59,304 bases of DNA from Acidobacteriota bacterium (GCA_016199625.1 JACQGI010000039.1:66379-125682), one strand, 5' to 3'; positions 19,211-27,350 are shown, counted from the first letter of the stretch. A program made the numbers and translations. The notes: a model not told the origin generated them from the sequence alone.

Positions 19211-19294
19211 GAGCGCTCCATCTTAAGGTTGCGCCCCCGGAGACGCCAAACGACCGGGCCGAAGCCGGTGTAGACTCGCCTCGAGGAGACGCCC

Positions 19295-20053
19295 ATGCCC
19301 AAGGACAAGCGCCGCGAGATGCGGCATCGCATGGGGCTGCCCGTGCGCGTCCTGGGCCACGAGCCCGACGGTAGGGGCTGGCAGGAGCTCGCCGAGACCG
19401 GCGACGTCTCGAGCGCGGGCCTGTCCTTCGACGTGCCGCGGCCCGTCTTCCGCGGACAGGTGCTCCGTCTCAAGCTGCCGATGCCGTCACGCCTCCGGCG
19501 ATTCGACGCCGAGGAGCCGGCGTACCACGTCTACGCCGTCGTCCGCGACGCGACGCTCCAGGAGGGCACGTGCCGGGTCGGCGTGATGTTCTACGGCAAG
19601 GAGCCGCCACGAGGCTTCGAGGACAATCCCGGGGCGCGCTACGTCCTGCCCTCGGACGTCGAGGAGGAGAGCGCCGGCGCGGCTGTCGCCCCCGCCCGGG
19701 AGGCGGTCGCGCCCCAGCGGGCGCGAGAGGTCGAGGCCGAGGATCCCGAAGGGCGACGGTCCTCGGCGCGCTACGACATCTTCGTGGACTTCACGGTCGA
19801 GCGGACCGACGAGTTCGGCGCGGTCCTCAGCTCCGAGCGAACCGTCGCCGAGAACGTCAGCCGTGGGGGCGCGCGCCTCTTGACCGCCGGCTCGTTCTCG
19901 CCGGGTGAGGTCGTCGCCCTGCACGAGGTGAGCGGCCCCTTCGAGGCGCGGGCGGAGATCCGGGAGCTGCGGGTCGGGCCGGACGGCATCTGCCGTCTCC
20001 ACGTGAGGTTCCTCGACGGCCGCTCCCCGGACCACCTGGTTCGCCCGCGCTAG
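19295..20053 (+). CDS. protein with two PilZ-like domains
   Basis: A 252-aa protein that appears to hold two PilZ-like halves. Residues 5-120 have KRREMRHRMGLPVRV and ETGDVSSAGLSFDVPRPV; residues 150-250 have RRSSARYDIFVDFTV and AENVSRGGARLL. Both contain an arginine-rich start and a (D/N)VSxxG motif, the two c-di-GMP contact sites. A charged linker (AREAVAPQRAREVEAED) joins them. Tandem PilZ suggests a c-di-GMP effector with two sites or one degenerate copy. TAGACT about 18 bases before the ATG may be the -10 box, followed by GGAG. Confidence 0.78.
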   Translation: MPKDKRREMRHRMGLPVRVLGHEPDGRGWQELAETGDVSSAGLSFDVPRPVFRGQVLRLKLPMPSRLRRFDAEEPAYHVYAVVRDATLQEGTCRVGVMFYGKEPPRGFEDNPGARYVLPSDVEEESAGAAVAPAREAVAPQRAREVEAEDPEGRRSSARYDIFVDFTVERTDEFGAVLSSERTVAENVSRGGARLLTAGSFSPGEVVALHEVSGPFEARAEIRELRVGPDGICRLHVRFLDGRSPDHLVRPR

Positions 20054-20085
20054 CCGAAGTTGCGCAGCGCAAGATCGGCTAGCGC
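20047..20085. repeat. palindromic element sharing its arm with the IS-side repeat at 58 kb
   Basis: GCGCTAGCCGA (20047-20057) pairs perfectly with TCGGCTAGCGC (20075-20085); after two mismatches, TTGC (20060-20063) pairs with GCAA (20069-20072) around a GCAGC loop. It overlaps the stop of the PilZ gene and lies between two convergent genes, so it could terminate both. Its right arm, read on the minus strand (GCTAGCCGATCTTGCGC), occurs again at 57981-57997 beside the transposase. Confidence 0.7.
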
Positions 20086-20093
20086 CCGCTAGT

Positions 20094-20741
20094 CTAGCGA
20101 CGCAGGAGCGCCTGGACCGCCTCTGCGAGGTCGCTCGCGAGCAGGTCCGGAGCCGAGGCGCGCAGGGCCCGCCGGTTGGGGAAGCCCCCTGGGACTCCGA
20201 CGGAGAACACGCCCGCGGCGCGGGCCATCTCCACGTCTTCGGGGCTGTCGCCTACGTAGGCGGCCCGTCCGGGCTCCGTGCCCATGCGGTCGAGGGCGAG
20301 GAGCAGCGCCTCGGGATGAGGCTTCTTCAACCGGGCGTCCTCGGAGCAGACGATGGCGCCGAAGAGGCCGTCGACACCGAGGACCACCAGGTCCTGCGCG
20401 ACGCGCTCGCGGCTCCCGCTGGTCACGAGGCCGCGTGCCCGCCCCGCGTCGCGCAGCCGTTCGAGGGCCTCCCGCGCGCCGGGGACCAGGGCGGGCGTCT
20501 CGTCGCGGTAGAGGTCGATCCAGAGGGCATCGGCCTCCCCCCAGCGCTCCTGCGGGAGGCCGACGGCGGCGTAGGTCTTGTACCAGTTCGGGGAGTAGGT
20601 CGCTTCGAATCGCACGCGGTCGAAGGCGATCCCGAAGGAGCCGAACAGCCGGACGTAGCAACGGAAGCTGGTCTCGGCGGAGTCGGCGAGGGTGCCGTCC
20701 CAGTCGAAGAGGACCGCGCGGCCGGGCGCCGCCGTCCTCAC
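20094..20741 (-). CDS. HAD family hydrolase (phosphoglycolate-phosphatase-like)
   Basis: A 215-aa HAD phosphatase with motif I VLFDWDGTLAD, motif II LVTSGS, the motif III lysine in RLKKPHPEALLLAL and motif IV YVGDSPEDVEMARAAG, plus a helical cap (C1 type) between motifs I and II. It resembles Gph and PpaX enzymes; the substrate is unknown. The GTG at 20741 overlaps the stop of the upstream DUF1634 gene as GTGA, which fixes the start and implies coupling. It is the last gene of the TauE-DUF1634-HAD operon. Confidence 0.9.
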   Translation of the reverse strand: MRTAAPGRAVLFDWDGTLADSAETSFRCYVRLFGSFGIAFDRVRFEATYSPNWYKTYAAVGLPQERWGEADALWIDLYRDETPALVPGAREALERLRDAGRARGLVTSGSRERVAQDLVVLGVDGLFGAIVCSEDARLKKPHPEALLLALDRMGTEPGRAAYVGDSPEDVEMARAAGVFSVGVPGGFPNRRALRASAPDLLASDLAEAVQALLRR

Positions 20742-21004
20742 GCGAACGCCATCCAGAGGCTGGACCCCAACACCCCGAGGATCCACAGCGAGATCAGGCC
20801 GAAGGCCCAGTCTCGCTCGAGGAAGAGCCCCGCGGTCACGACCACCACACGGGCGACGGGCGTCAGCATGAGGAGGACGATTCCCCACCGCAGGAGCTCC
20901 GTACGGCCCAGCGCGAGGCCGGCGAGAAGCAGGACGCCGCTCGCGAGGACGCCCAGGGTCAGGGCCACCTCGATCGCGCGGTCGAGGCGCGACGGGCCGT
21001 TCAC
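20738..21004 (-). CDS. DUF1634 small membrane protein
   Basis: An 88-aa protein with three hydrophobic segments (IEVALTLGVLASGVLLLAGL, LLRWGIVLLMLTPVARVVVV, FGLISLWILGVLGSSLWMAF) and the SRLDRAIEVALTLGVLAS start typical of DUF1634. This family is found next to TauE/SafE permeases, as here, and may be an accessory subunit. The GTG at 21004 overlaps the TauE stop (GTGA) and the stop overlaps the HAD start, so the three genes are coupled. Confidence 0.85.
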   Translation of the reverse strand: MNGPSRLDRAIEVALTLGVLASGVLLLAGLALGRTELLRWGIVLLMLTPVARVVVVTAGLFLERDWAFGLISLWILGVLGSSLWMAFA

Positions 21005-21816
21005 AGCCCCTCCAGGCCCATGCGGACCGCGACCACCACGAGCACCACGGCCATGAGGACCTTCAGCGAGCGGGCCCGGACGCGCTCCGAGAGGTGCGCT
21101 CCCAGGAGGCTGGCGGGAAGGGCCCCGAGGGCCACCGCCGCCGTCAGGGGCACGGCCACGTCGCCGCGGCTGAAGTAGATGAAGGCCGAGGCCGCAGCCG
21201 TCACGCCGATCATGAACGCGCTCGTCGCTGCCGCGACGCGGATCGGGATGCCGCAGAAGGACGACAGCACGGGGACCTTGATGATGCCGCCGCCCAGGCC
21301 GAGGAGGCCGGAGATCGCCCCCGCCACGAGGGAGGCGACGAGGCCGAAGGGGAGCCGCTTCACGCGATAGACGTAGCTGGTCTCGCCCTCCTGGATGCGG
21401 CCGCCCAGGAGGCCCGGCTCCGCGTCGGGGTCGGCGATGACGTTGCGCCGGCCCGAGCGTGCCGCCATGACGACACCCATGGTCGCCAGGGTGACCGCGA
21501 ACGAGAGGAAGAGCTGGTGCGGCGTGAGCAGCGAGGCCGTGAGGCCCCCGGCCAGGCCACCGACGCTCGTGGCCACCTCGAGGACGAGCCCCAGGCGCAT
21601 GTTCACGAGACCGCGGTTCAGGTTCACCGTGGCCGAGGCCGAGGCGGTGGCGATGACCGAGATGAGGCTGGCGGCGATCGCCGCGCGGATGGGCACGCCC
21701 AGGGCCAGGGTCAGGAGCGGCACGAGAAAGACGCCTCCCCCGAGACCGAGGAGGGCGCCCACGAGCCCCGTGGCCGCGCCGGTGGCCACCAGGAGGAGGG
21801 AGGACGGGTCGTGCAC
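21001..21816 (-). CDS. TauE/SafE family sulfite/sulfonate-type permease
   Basis: A 271-aa inner-membrane protein with about eight helices and the two family signatures: GLVGALLGLGGGVFLVPLLT near the N-terminus and AGAISGLLGLGGGIIKVPVL after the central loop. TauE/SafE proteins export sulfite, sulfoacetate or related anions; the substrate here is unknown. The central loop (residues about 120-150) is soluble. It is the first gene of the operon with DUF1634 and HAD and is divergent from the large membrane protein. Confidence 0.92.
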   Translation of the reverse strand: MHDPSSLLLVATGAATGLVGALLGLGGGVFLVPLLTLALGVPIRAAIAASLISVIATASASATVNLNRGLVNMRLGLVLEVATSVGGLAGGLTASLLTPHQLFLSFAVTLATMGVVMAARSGRRNVIADPDAEPGLLGGRIQEGETSYVYRVKRLPFGLVASLVAGAISGLLGLGGGIIKVPVLSSFCGIPIRVAAATSAFMIGVTAAASAFIYFSRGDVAVPLTAAVALGALPASLLGAHLSERVRARSLKVLMAVVLVVVAVRMGLEGL

Positions 21817-21871
21817 GCGCGCATCCTACCGTGAGACGGCGGCGCTGCGCAGCCGCGTACAATGATCGCCC

Positions 21872-23296
21872 GTGACCCCGGGGATTGGCGCGACGATCGG
21901 CGGTCTCAGCGCCCTCGCAGCCCTCCTGCTCCTCCCCGGACTCGCCGTCGTCCGGGCGCCCTGGGCCGCGGTGCCCTTCCTGTCGGCGGCCTTCTGGACC
22001 CTCTCGTGGTGGTGGCTGCCGGCGGAGGCGAGCCGCCAGCGCTTCGTCGCCTCCGCCCTCGCCGGCTTTGCCCTCCTCGCGGCCCTCCGGCTCGCGAAGC
22101 CACTCGGGCTCCGCCGCCCGTCGTGGCCGGCCCTGCTCGTCGTTGCGGCCGCGGCGGCGCGTCTCGCGTGTCTCGCGTGGCCGGTGGCGCCCGGTGACGA
22201 GATGGGCCTGCAGGCGGCGTCCACGCTCCTCCTCGTCTGGCGCGACGGCGTACCGGGCACGGGCGAGCCCCTGCTGTCCGTGGCGCCCTTCGGCGCCCAC
22301 GATCCGGGCCTGGCTGCCCTCGCCGCCGACGTCGCCCTGCTGTCGGGCCTGCCCGCGTACAGCGCCGCCCTCTTCGCGGCACTCGCTGCCCACGGCCTGC
22401 TGCAGGTGGCCGCCTTCGCGTTGCTGGCACGCGTCCAGGAGCCGCGCCTCGTGGCGCCGATCGCGACAGCGTGCCTCGCGCCGGTCGCCGGTGGCGTGCT
22501 CGCCCGCGGCGAGAACGCCACGGTCCTCGCCCTCGCTTTCGCCGTGGCTGCCGCCGCCGCGCTCGTCAGACGGTCGAGTCGCTCGTCCGCAGTGGCCGCG
22601 GGCGCGTTCCTGGCCGCGGCTCTCGAGTCCCAGCCTCTTCTGGCAGCGGCGGTGGCCCCGGCGCTGCTCGCGGCCTGCGCCTTCCCGGGGGGTACGCGGC
22701 CCGCCGGGACACCCACCGCCCTGAGCCGCGCGGCGCTCGCCGCCGCGGTTGCGGCGGTGACCGCGGCGCCGTTTCTCGGGCGGCTCGTCCGGGCTCTGGG
22801 GCACGGGGCTCCCCCGGAACTGGCCACCGTCGCCACGGCGCGACTCGCCGAGGCCGTTCCCCTCGGCCTCTGTCTCGTCGCCGCCGGCGCCCTTTCCGGA
22901 GCCATGGTCCGGCTGGGGCGTCGCGCCGGCGACCTGGCGGTCCGGGTCGCCCTCGTCGTCCTTCTCGTTCTCGGCGGCGCGGAGGGGCTTCGGGCGCATC
23001 GCGTGGCCGGGGAGGCCGTGGCCATCAGGCCGGCCCACTTCGAGGGCATGGCCTGGATCCGCGACCACACGGGGCCGCTCGACGTCGTCTGCAGCGACGC
23101 CAGGGCGGCGAGCGCCTGGATCCCCGCGGTGGCACAGCGCGCGGTTCGCCCGGAGCCCCTTCCGTCGCTGCCCGCGGGTGTGCGTCCCGCGCGCCGCCCC
23201 TGCGTTCTCCGCCTCACGACCCCCGAGGCGCCTCGGGAGATCGGCGCTCGCGTCCTGTTCCGGAACGACGCCGTGACGATCCTTCAATCTCCCTGA
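21872..23296 (+). CDS. polytopic membrane protein, glycosyltransferase-39-like layout
   Basis: A 474-aa alanine/leucine-rich protein with about ten membrane helices and a short soluble C-terminal domain (HFEGMAWIRDHTGPLDVVCS, then RVLFRNDAVTILQSP). The helix count and the AWIRDHTGP-type tail resemble PMT/GT39-like membrane proteins of unknown acceptor, but an N-terminal catalytic DE pair is not clearly visible; VAPGDEMGLQ is the only candidate. The start is GTG. TACAAT at 21858-21863 lies eight bases before it, pointing to a leaderless message. Confidence 0.72.
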   Translation: MTPGIGATIGGLSALAALLLLPGLAVVRAPWAAVPFLSAAFWTLSWWWLPAEASRQRFVASALAGFALLAALRLAKPLGLRRPSWPALLVVAAAAARLACLAWPVAPGDEMGLQAASTLLLVWRDGVPGTGEPLLSVAPFGAHDPGLAALAADVALLSGLPAYSAALFAALAAHGLLQVAAFALLARVQEPRLVAPIATACLAPVAGGVLARGENATVLALAFAVAAAAALVRRSSRSSAVAAGAFLAAALESQPLLAAAVAPALLAACAFPGGTRPAGTPTALSRAALAAAVAAVTAAPFLGRLVRALGHGAPPELATVATARLAEAVPLGLCLVAAGALSGAMVRLGRRAGDLAVRVALVVLLVLGGAEGLRAHRVAGEAVAIRPAHFEGMAWIRDHTGPLDVVCSDARAASAWIPAVAQRAVRPEPLPSLPAGVRPARRPCVLRLTTPEAPREIGARVLFRNDAVTILQSP

Positions 23297-23302
23297 CAAT
23301 GT

Positions 23303-23335
23303 TTGACAAGCCGTTCTGGAACTTGGGGTTAGGCT
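23303..23335 (+). promoter_or_regulatory. candidate promoter ahead of the structured region
   Basis: TTGACA (23303-23308) is a perfect -35 box. The best -10 match, TAGGCT (23330-23335), is 21 bases away, longer than usual, so the exact -10 is uncertain. Confidence 0.4.
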
Positions 23336-23357
23336 CTTCGTAGTTCGTGATGAGCAA

Positions 23358-23467
23358 CGGAGGAGGCGTGGGGCTTCGACGGGGTGACGGCGCGTCGAGG
23401 CCGATCCAGTGCCCCCAGAGAGGTCTCAAGGGCGCGGCCGTCGTGTCAGGCTCCACGCCCTCCTCCG
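23358..23467 (+). ncRNA. candidate structured RNA or 5' leader, unknown family
   Basis: About 110 bases fold into one long interrupted hairpin. GGAGGAGGCGTGG (23359-23371) pairs with CCACGC-C-CTCCTCC (23453-23466, one bulged C). Inside are GAC/GTC (23378-23380 with 23445-23447), GACGGC/GCCGTC (23386-23391 with 23437-23442), GCG/CGC, and GAGGCC/GGTCTC (23397-23402 with 23422-23427) with a 19-base loop. A competing local hairpin, CTTCGACG/CGTCGAGG (23374-23381 with 23393-23400), would break the inner helices, so a two-state switch is possible. No long ORF on the plus strand fits. It may be a free small RNA or the leader of the hydrolase gene 79 bases downstream. It does not match 6S, SRP or tmRNA as a whole. 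Confidence 0.45.
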
Positions 23468-23545
23468 GACGCTCGTGAGCGCGGCCGACTCCCGGCTGCT
23501 GGCGTCTGTTATCATCCCGAAACCCGGCAGGAGTCAGGCGAGCGC

Positions 23546-24511
23546 ATGAGATCGAGGCTCTGGGCGAAGAGGACGGTCGTCGTCGTCGCCGGGCTCTTCG
23601 CCGTCGGCGTCTTCGGGTTCGTCCCGTACTGGTTCGGTGGCCTCGTCACCACGCGCCGCTTCCAGTTCCCCGACAAGGAAAACGCGGGGCTCACGCCGGC
23701 ATCCTTCCACCTCGCCTTCGAAGACCTCTCCTTCGAGACCTCCGACGGGGTTCCGCTCGAGGGCTGGTGGGTACCGGCCTCCGAGAACCGCGGCACCGTG
23801 ATCCTGGTCCACGGGCTCAACCGCTCGCGGATCGAGATGGTGCGCAAGGCGCCCTTCGTCCACGGCGAGGGGTGGAACGCGCTGCTCTTCGACCTCCGCC
23901 ACCACGGCGAGAGCGGCGGCGACACGTCGAGCTTCGGCTGGTTCGAGAAGCGGGACGTGAAGGCCGCGATCGCCCTGGCGCGCTCCCGGTCCGAGGGGCC
24001 CGTGGTCCTTTGGGGGGTGTCCCTCGGCGGTGCCACGGTGACCCTGGCCGCAGCCGAGGATCCCACCGTGGCCGCCGTCGTCTGCGACAGCACGTACCGC
24101 AGCCTCCGCGACACGGTCCGTCATCACCTGCAGCTCGCGCGGAGCTGGCTCTGGTGGCTGCGGATCGTACCCTCCTGGCCCGTGGCCGACGAGGTGGTGT
24201 TCTGGATCGGCCGCCGCGGCGGCTTCGATCCGGACGCCGTGGACGTGCGCCAGGCCGCGTCCCGGCTCTCGCCGCGGCCCGTCGTGTTCGTCTGCAACTC
24301 GGGCGACCGGAGGATGCCCTCGGAGATCGCGTTCGAGCTGAAGGCCGCCGCCGGGGACCGGGCCCGGGTGCTGGTCGTGCCCGGCAACAGCCACGGGGGG
24401 GCCTGGCGCGACGGCACCGCGGCCTACGAGACGGCCGTGCGGGAGGTGCTGGAGGCGACCCTCGGGGCGCCCGCGGCGCCGCCGCCCGCGCGGATGGCGT
24501 CGGGGGGTTGA
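23546..24511 (+). CDS. alpha/beta hydrolase, membrane-anchored
   Basis: A 321-aa protein with an N-terminal membrane anchor (TVVVVAGLFAVGVFGFVPYW) and an alpha/beta-hydrolase domain: oxyanion-type HGLNRSR, nucleophile elbow GVSLGG (S about residue 160), an acid in VCNSGDRRMPS and a histidine in GNSHGG. It resembles the YqkD/BEM46-like serine hydrolases, whose substrates are mostly unknown. The ATG at 23546 follows GCAGGAGTCAGGCGAGCGC. A structured region lies upstream and a CMD-family gene follows after 24 bases. Confidence 0.85.
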   Translation: MRSRLWAKRTVVVVAGLFAVGVFGFVPYWFGGLVTTRRFQFPDKENAGLTPASFHLAFEDLSFETSDGVPLEGWWVPASENRGTVILVHGLNRSRIEMVRKAPFVHGEGWNALLFDLRHHGESGGDTSSFGWFEKRDVKAAIALARSRSEGPVVLWGVSLGGATVTLAAAEDPTVAAVVCDSTYRSLRDTVRHHLQLARSWLWWLRIVPSWPVADEVVFWIGRRGGFDPDAVDVRQAASRLSPRPVVFVCNSGDRRMPSEIAFELKAAAGDRARVLVVPGNSHGGAWRDGTAAYETAVREVLEATLGAPAAPPPARMASGG

Positions 24512-24535
24512 GGCGATGGAGGAGAGGAGACGAGC

Positions 24536-24904
24536 GTGAGCGAGCAGAAGAAGCACCACGTGCCGTTCCCCGAGGAGGACAACGGGGGCGCCAAGCCCCC
24601 GGAGGAGACGGGTTGCTACTCCATGGTGGAGCCCCGTTTCCGGGAGATCTACTTCCAGTTCTACAAGGAGACCTACAGGCCGTCGACCCTGGACCGGAAG
24701 ACCAAGGAGCTCATCGCCGTCGCCGCCAGCCTCACCGCCAAGTGCCAGGGTTGCCTCGAGGGGCACATCAAGAAGGCCCTCAAGTTCGGCGCGACGCGCG
24801 AGGAGATCTCGGAGTCCATCGCCATCGCCCTGGGGGTCAACGCGGCGGCGGTCGTGGACCTGACCGACCTGGCCGCCGAGAACATGGACCTGAAGCTGTT
24901 CTGA
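24536..24904 (+). CDS. carboxymuconolactone decarboxylase (AhpD-like) family protein
   Basis: A 122-aa member of the CMD/AhpD family. The core KTKELIAVAASLTAKCQGCL-EGH contains the CxxC-x3-H redox motif of AhpD-like disulfide reductases (C-Q-G-C), followed by KKALKFGATREEISESIAIA and LGVNAAAVVDLT. A redox or peroxide-related role is therefore more likely than decarboxylation. GTG 24536 is used, with GGAGAGGAGACGAGC before it. It is followed after 28 bases by a PaaI-type thioesterase. Confidence 0.88.
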   Translation: MSEQKKHHVPFPEEDNGGAKPPEETGCYSMVEPRFREIYFQFYKETYRPSTLDRKTKELIAVAASLTAKCQGCLEGHIKKALKFGATREEISESIAIALGVNAAAVVDLTDLAAENMDLKLF

Positions 24905-24932
24905 TGGCGGATCCGGCGCCGGAGACGCTGCC

Positions 24933-25391
24933 GTGACGGAGAGCCTCCAGGAACGCTACGCCCCCGAGAGCATCTGCTTCGGTTGCGGGCCTGCGAACCC
25001 GAAGGGGCTCCACATCCGCAGCCGGGTCGAGGGCGGCGCCCTCGTGTGCGACTGGACCCCCGAACCTCATCATCACGCCTTCGAAGGCGTGCTCAACGGG
25101 GGGATCATCGGCGCTCTCCTCGACTGCCACAGCAACTGGGCCGCCGCTCACCACCTCATGGAGAAGGCCAAGGCCGGGGCTCCGCCGTGCACCGTGACGG
25201 CCGACTTCGCCGTCAAGCTCCTGCGCCCGACGCCCATGGGGGCTCTCCGCCTCCAGGCGCGCGTCGTGGACGCCACGGACGACCGCGCGGTGGTCGAGGC
25301 CACGCTGGAGTCCGGAGGCAAGGTCTGCGCCACCTGCCGCGGGACCTTCGTCGCCGTCGAGCCGGGCCACCCCGCGCACCATCGCTGGTAG
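24933..25391 (+). CDS. PaaI-like hotdog-fold thioesterase
   Basis: A 152-aa hotdog thioesterase. The N-terminus CFGCGPANPKGLHIRSRVEG is typical of the YiiD/PaaI-related group; HHHAFEGVLNGGIIGALLDC carries the catalytic aspartate/asparagine helix, and PTPMGALRLQARVVDATDDR the dimer strand. It should hydrolyse an acyl- or aryl-CoA. The start is GTG 24933. The three genes from 23546 to 25391 run in one direction with short gaps and probably form an operon. Confidence 0.88.
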   Translation: MTESLQERYAPESICFGCGPANPKGLHIRSRVEGGALVCDWTPEPHHHAFEGVLNGGIIGALLDCHSNWAAAHHLMEKAKAGAPPCTVTADFAVKLLRPTPMGALRLQARVVDATDDRAVVEATLESGGKVCATCRGTFVAVEPGHPAHHRW

Positions 25392-25456
25392 CGGCCGCCC
25401 GCTACGGCTCGCCCCCACCCCCGGCACCGATCTCGCTCTTCTCCATGCCTCCGTGG

Positions 25457-25879
25457 CTACGGCTGGGCCGGCGCCGACGGGTCCGTGGCCGCCTGGAAAC
25501 GCTCGCGAAGCCACTGCGGGAGCGCCATGGGTTTGAAGGTCCGCATGTCCACGACCACGGCCACGTTCCGCGCACGGAAGACGGGGTAGCCGCCGACGGA
25601 ACCCTCGTAGCGGATCTGCACCGACGAGCGCCCGACGCGCTCCACGGTGACCTCGATCTCCACCCGGTCGCCGTAGTGGACCGGCGAGAGGAACTCCATC
25701 TCCACCTTGACCGTGGGGAAGCCGATCCCCTCGCGGTAGACCTCGGGATACGGCCGTCCGACGTGGCCGGAGAAGAAGTCCTCGAAGGCCGCGTGGAGAT
25801 AGTTGACGAGGCGGGGGTAGTAGGCGATCCCCGCAGCGTCGAGGTCGCCGAATCGGACCAGTATCGTGGTCGTGAACAT
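25457..25879 (-). CDS. 4HBT-type acyl-CoA thioesterase (YbgC/FcbC-like)
   Basis: A 140-aa hotdog thioesterase with the signature VRFGDLDAAGIAYYPRLVNY, whose aspartate (GDLDAAG) is the catalytic residue of 4-hydroxybenzoyl-CoA thioesterases. The rest (HYGDRVEIEVTVERVGRSSV, GYPVFRARNVAVVVD) is regular for the family. ATG 25879 is chosen because it opens the canonical MFTTTILVRFGD start; the upstream extension is a shadow of the creatininase gene. It is 32 bases downstream of the creatininase-like gene. Confidence 0.9.
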   Translation of the reverse strand: MFTTTILVRFGDLDAAGIAYYPRLVNYLHAAFEDFFSGHVGRPYPEVYREGIGFPTVKVEMEFLSPVHYGDRVEIEVTVERVGRSSVQIRYEGSVGGYPVFRARNVAVVVDMRTFKPMALPQWLRERFQAATDPSAPAQP

Positions 25880-25911
25880 CGGTGACTCAGCCTGACGGCT
25901 GATGGCTTCCG

Positions 25912-26670
25912 CTAGGCCTTGCTCCCCAGGTGCTCCATGATCGAGACCGTCAGCGACTCGGTGAGCGCCTCGAAGTGGGCCTCGCCGTCCTCGGCGGAGG
26001 CCGCCGTGGGATCGCCGAAATAGGCGTCTTCCCCCCCGGCTTCGGCGAACGTCGTGGCGCCCTTCTTGATCGCCGCCACGAGCCCTTCCATGGGGGCGAG
26101 GCTGATCCTCTCCCGCTCGCGGACCATCTGCGGTGCCGCGGCCATCATGAGCGAGGTTTCGAAGGATCCGGCGTGGTCCCCCTGGCGGAACGCGTCGCCC
26201 AGCGGCTCGGCCCACCGCTTCTTCGTCAGGTCGGCGTAGCAGGCGCTCGCCCCCGCTTTCTTCGCCTCGTCGACGGCCCTCTTGAGGCACTCCAGGTGCT
26301 TCGGCTCCAGGTGGATGTTCGCGAAGGCCACGCAGCGGTATCGCCGGGAGGCGGCCACGCACAGGTCCTTGAGGAGGGCCACGGAGGTCTCCGGGGAGAC
26401 CGAGATCGTGCCGGAGAAAGCCGCCCCGAACTCCGCCACGGTGAAGGCCACCGGCGGCAGGATCAGGGACGGGATGGCGTGCCCCTTGAGCTTGGCCGCC
26501 GTGCGCCGGGCCAGCTCCAGGGCGATGACGGTGTCGGTGGAGACCGGAAGGTGCGGCCCGTGGGCCTCGGTGGCCCCGACGGGCACGATGGCGACGGGGC
26601 GATCCTTCATCGCCTCCTCCACCTCGGTCCAGGTCATCTCGGCGATCACGATGTTCTCGGCCATGGCCAT
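25912..26670 (-). CDS. creatininase family protein (amidohydrolase-like)
   Basis: A 252-aa member of the creatininase/MftE family. The metal-binding ATEAHGPHLPVSTDT motif is complete. The usual GNGGH is replaced by FANIHLEPKHL, and DHAGSFETSLMM carries the second conserved acidic pair. The family hydrolyses cyclic amides or, as in MftE, cleaves peptides; here the altered GNGGH makes creatinine an unlikely substrate. The start may be ATG 26670 or 26664. The 161-base gap before the flavin reductase gene shows no further gene. Confidence 0.86.
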   Translation of the reverse strand: MAMAENIVIAEMTWTEVEEAMKDRPVAIVPVGATEAHGPHLPVSTDTVIALELARRTAAKLKGHAIPSLILPPVAFTVAEFGAAFSGTISVSPETSVALLKDLCVAASRRYRCVAFANIHLEPKHLECLKRAVDEAKKAGASACYADLTKKRWAEPLGDAFRQGDHAGSFETSLMMAAAPQMVRERERISLAPMEGLVAAIKKGATTFAEAGGEDAYFGDPTAASAEDGEAHFEALTESLTVSIMEHLGSKA

Positions 26671-26831
26671 CGAAGGAAAACGCGTTCCTTCCGCTCCTTT
26701 CTGTAGAGGCTCTTGTCAGGGGATCGTCCGGCAGTTTCCTATCGGTTCTTTCACGCCTGAGCGAGATCCCTCGCGGAGTGCTCCAGGCTGGAATCCTCTG
26801 AGGGCTCGATCGGGCTCGTCTGTGGCACCCT

Positions 26832-27350
26832 TTATACCCGATCCCGCCGCCCTCCGCCAAGCTCCGGCCCGGGCTCGGGGTCCAGGCTCCGGTAGGCGCC
26901 GGCGTGGTAGAGGAGTGGCCGGCCGGGCCGCACGTCCAGGCCCAGGACCTCGCCGAGATAGATCGTGTGGTCGCCCCCGGGAAGGGTCGCCGCGACCCGG
27001 CACTCGATGTGGGCGAGAGCCTCGGGCACCAGGGGGAGCCCGGTCGTGCTGGTGAGCAGCTCGGCCCCCTCGAACTTCGCGGGGCCCCCGGTGGCGAAGC
27101 GGCGGGAGTACTCCTCCTGCCCCTCGGCCAGGATGCTCACGGCGAACAGGCCCGAGGACTCGAAGCCGTCATGGGCCTCCGAACGGTCGTCGATGCTCAC
27201 GAGGACGAGCGGCGGCTCGAGGCTCACCGAGCAGAAGGCGCTGACGGTCAGGCCCAGGGGACGTCCCGCGGCGTCGCGGGTCGTCACGACCGTGACACCG
27301 GTGGCGAGCTGGCCCAGGGCACGGCGGAAGTCGCCCGGATCGATGGCCAT
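26832..27350 (-). CDS. flavin reductase-like FMN-binding protein
   Basis: A 172-aa flavin reductase domain protein: FRRALGQLATGVTVVTTRDA, GRPLGLTVSAFCSVSLEPPL, VLVSIDDRSEAHDGFESSG, FAVSILAEGQEEYSRRFA and AHIECRV are the family landmarks, including the FMN-binding T-x-S-x-F stretch. It probably supplies reduced flavin to a partner oxygenase or acts as a small oxidoreductase; no two-component monooxygenase lies beside it. The ATG at 27350 lies two bases after the stop of the membrane-protein gene, suggesting coupling. Confidence 0.9.
   Translation of the reverse strand: MAIDPGDFRRALGQLATGVTVVTTRDAAGRPLGLTVSAFCSVSLEPPLVLVSIDDRSEAHDGFESSGLFAVSILAEGQEEYSRRFATGGPAKFEGAELLTSTTGLPLVPEALAHIECRVAATLPGGDHTIYLGEVLGLDVRPGRPLLYHAGAYRSLDPEPGPELGGGRRDRV

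Noticed and set aside
20738-23299. An 853-aa minus-strand frame
   Set aside because: Only its last 88 codons are a gene (DUF1634); the rest is antisense to the membrane protein and out of frame with TauE.
23358-23467. tmRNA, 6S RNA or SRP RNA at the structured region
   Set aside because: It has only a short likeness to the tmRNA 5' end, lacks a tag frame and a tRNA-like 3' end, is too short for 6S RNA, and lacks the SRP GGAA loop.
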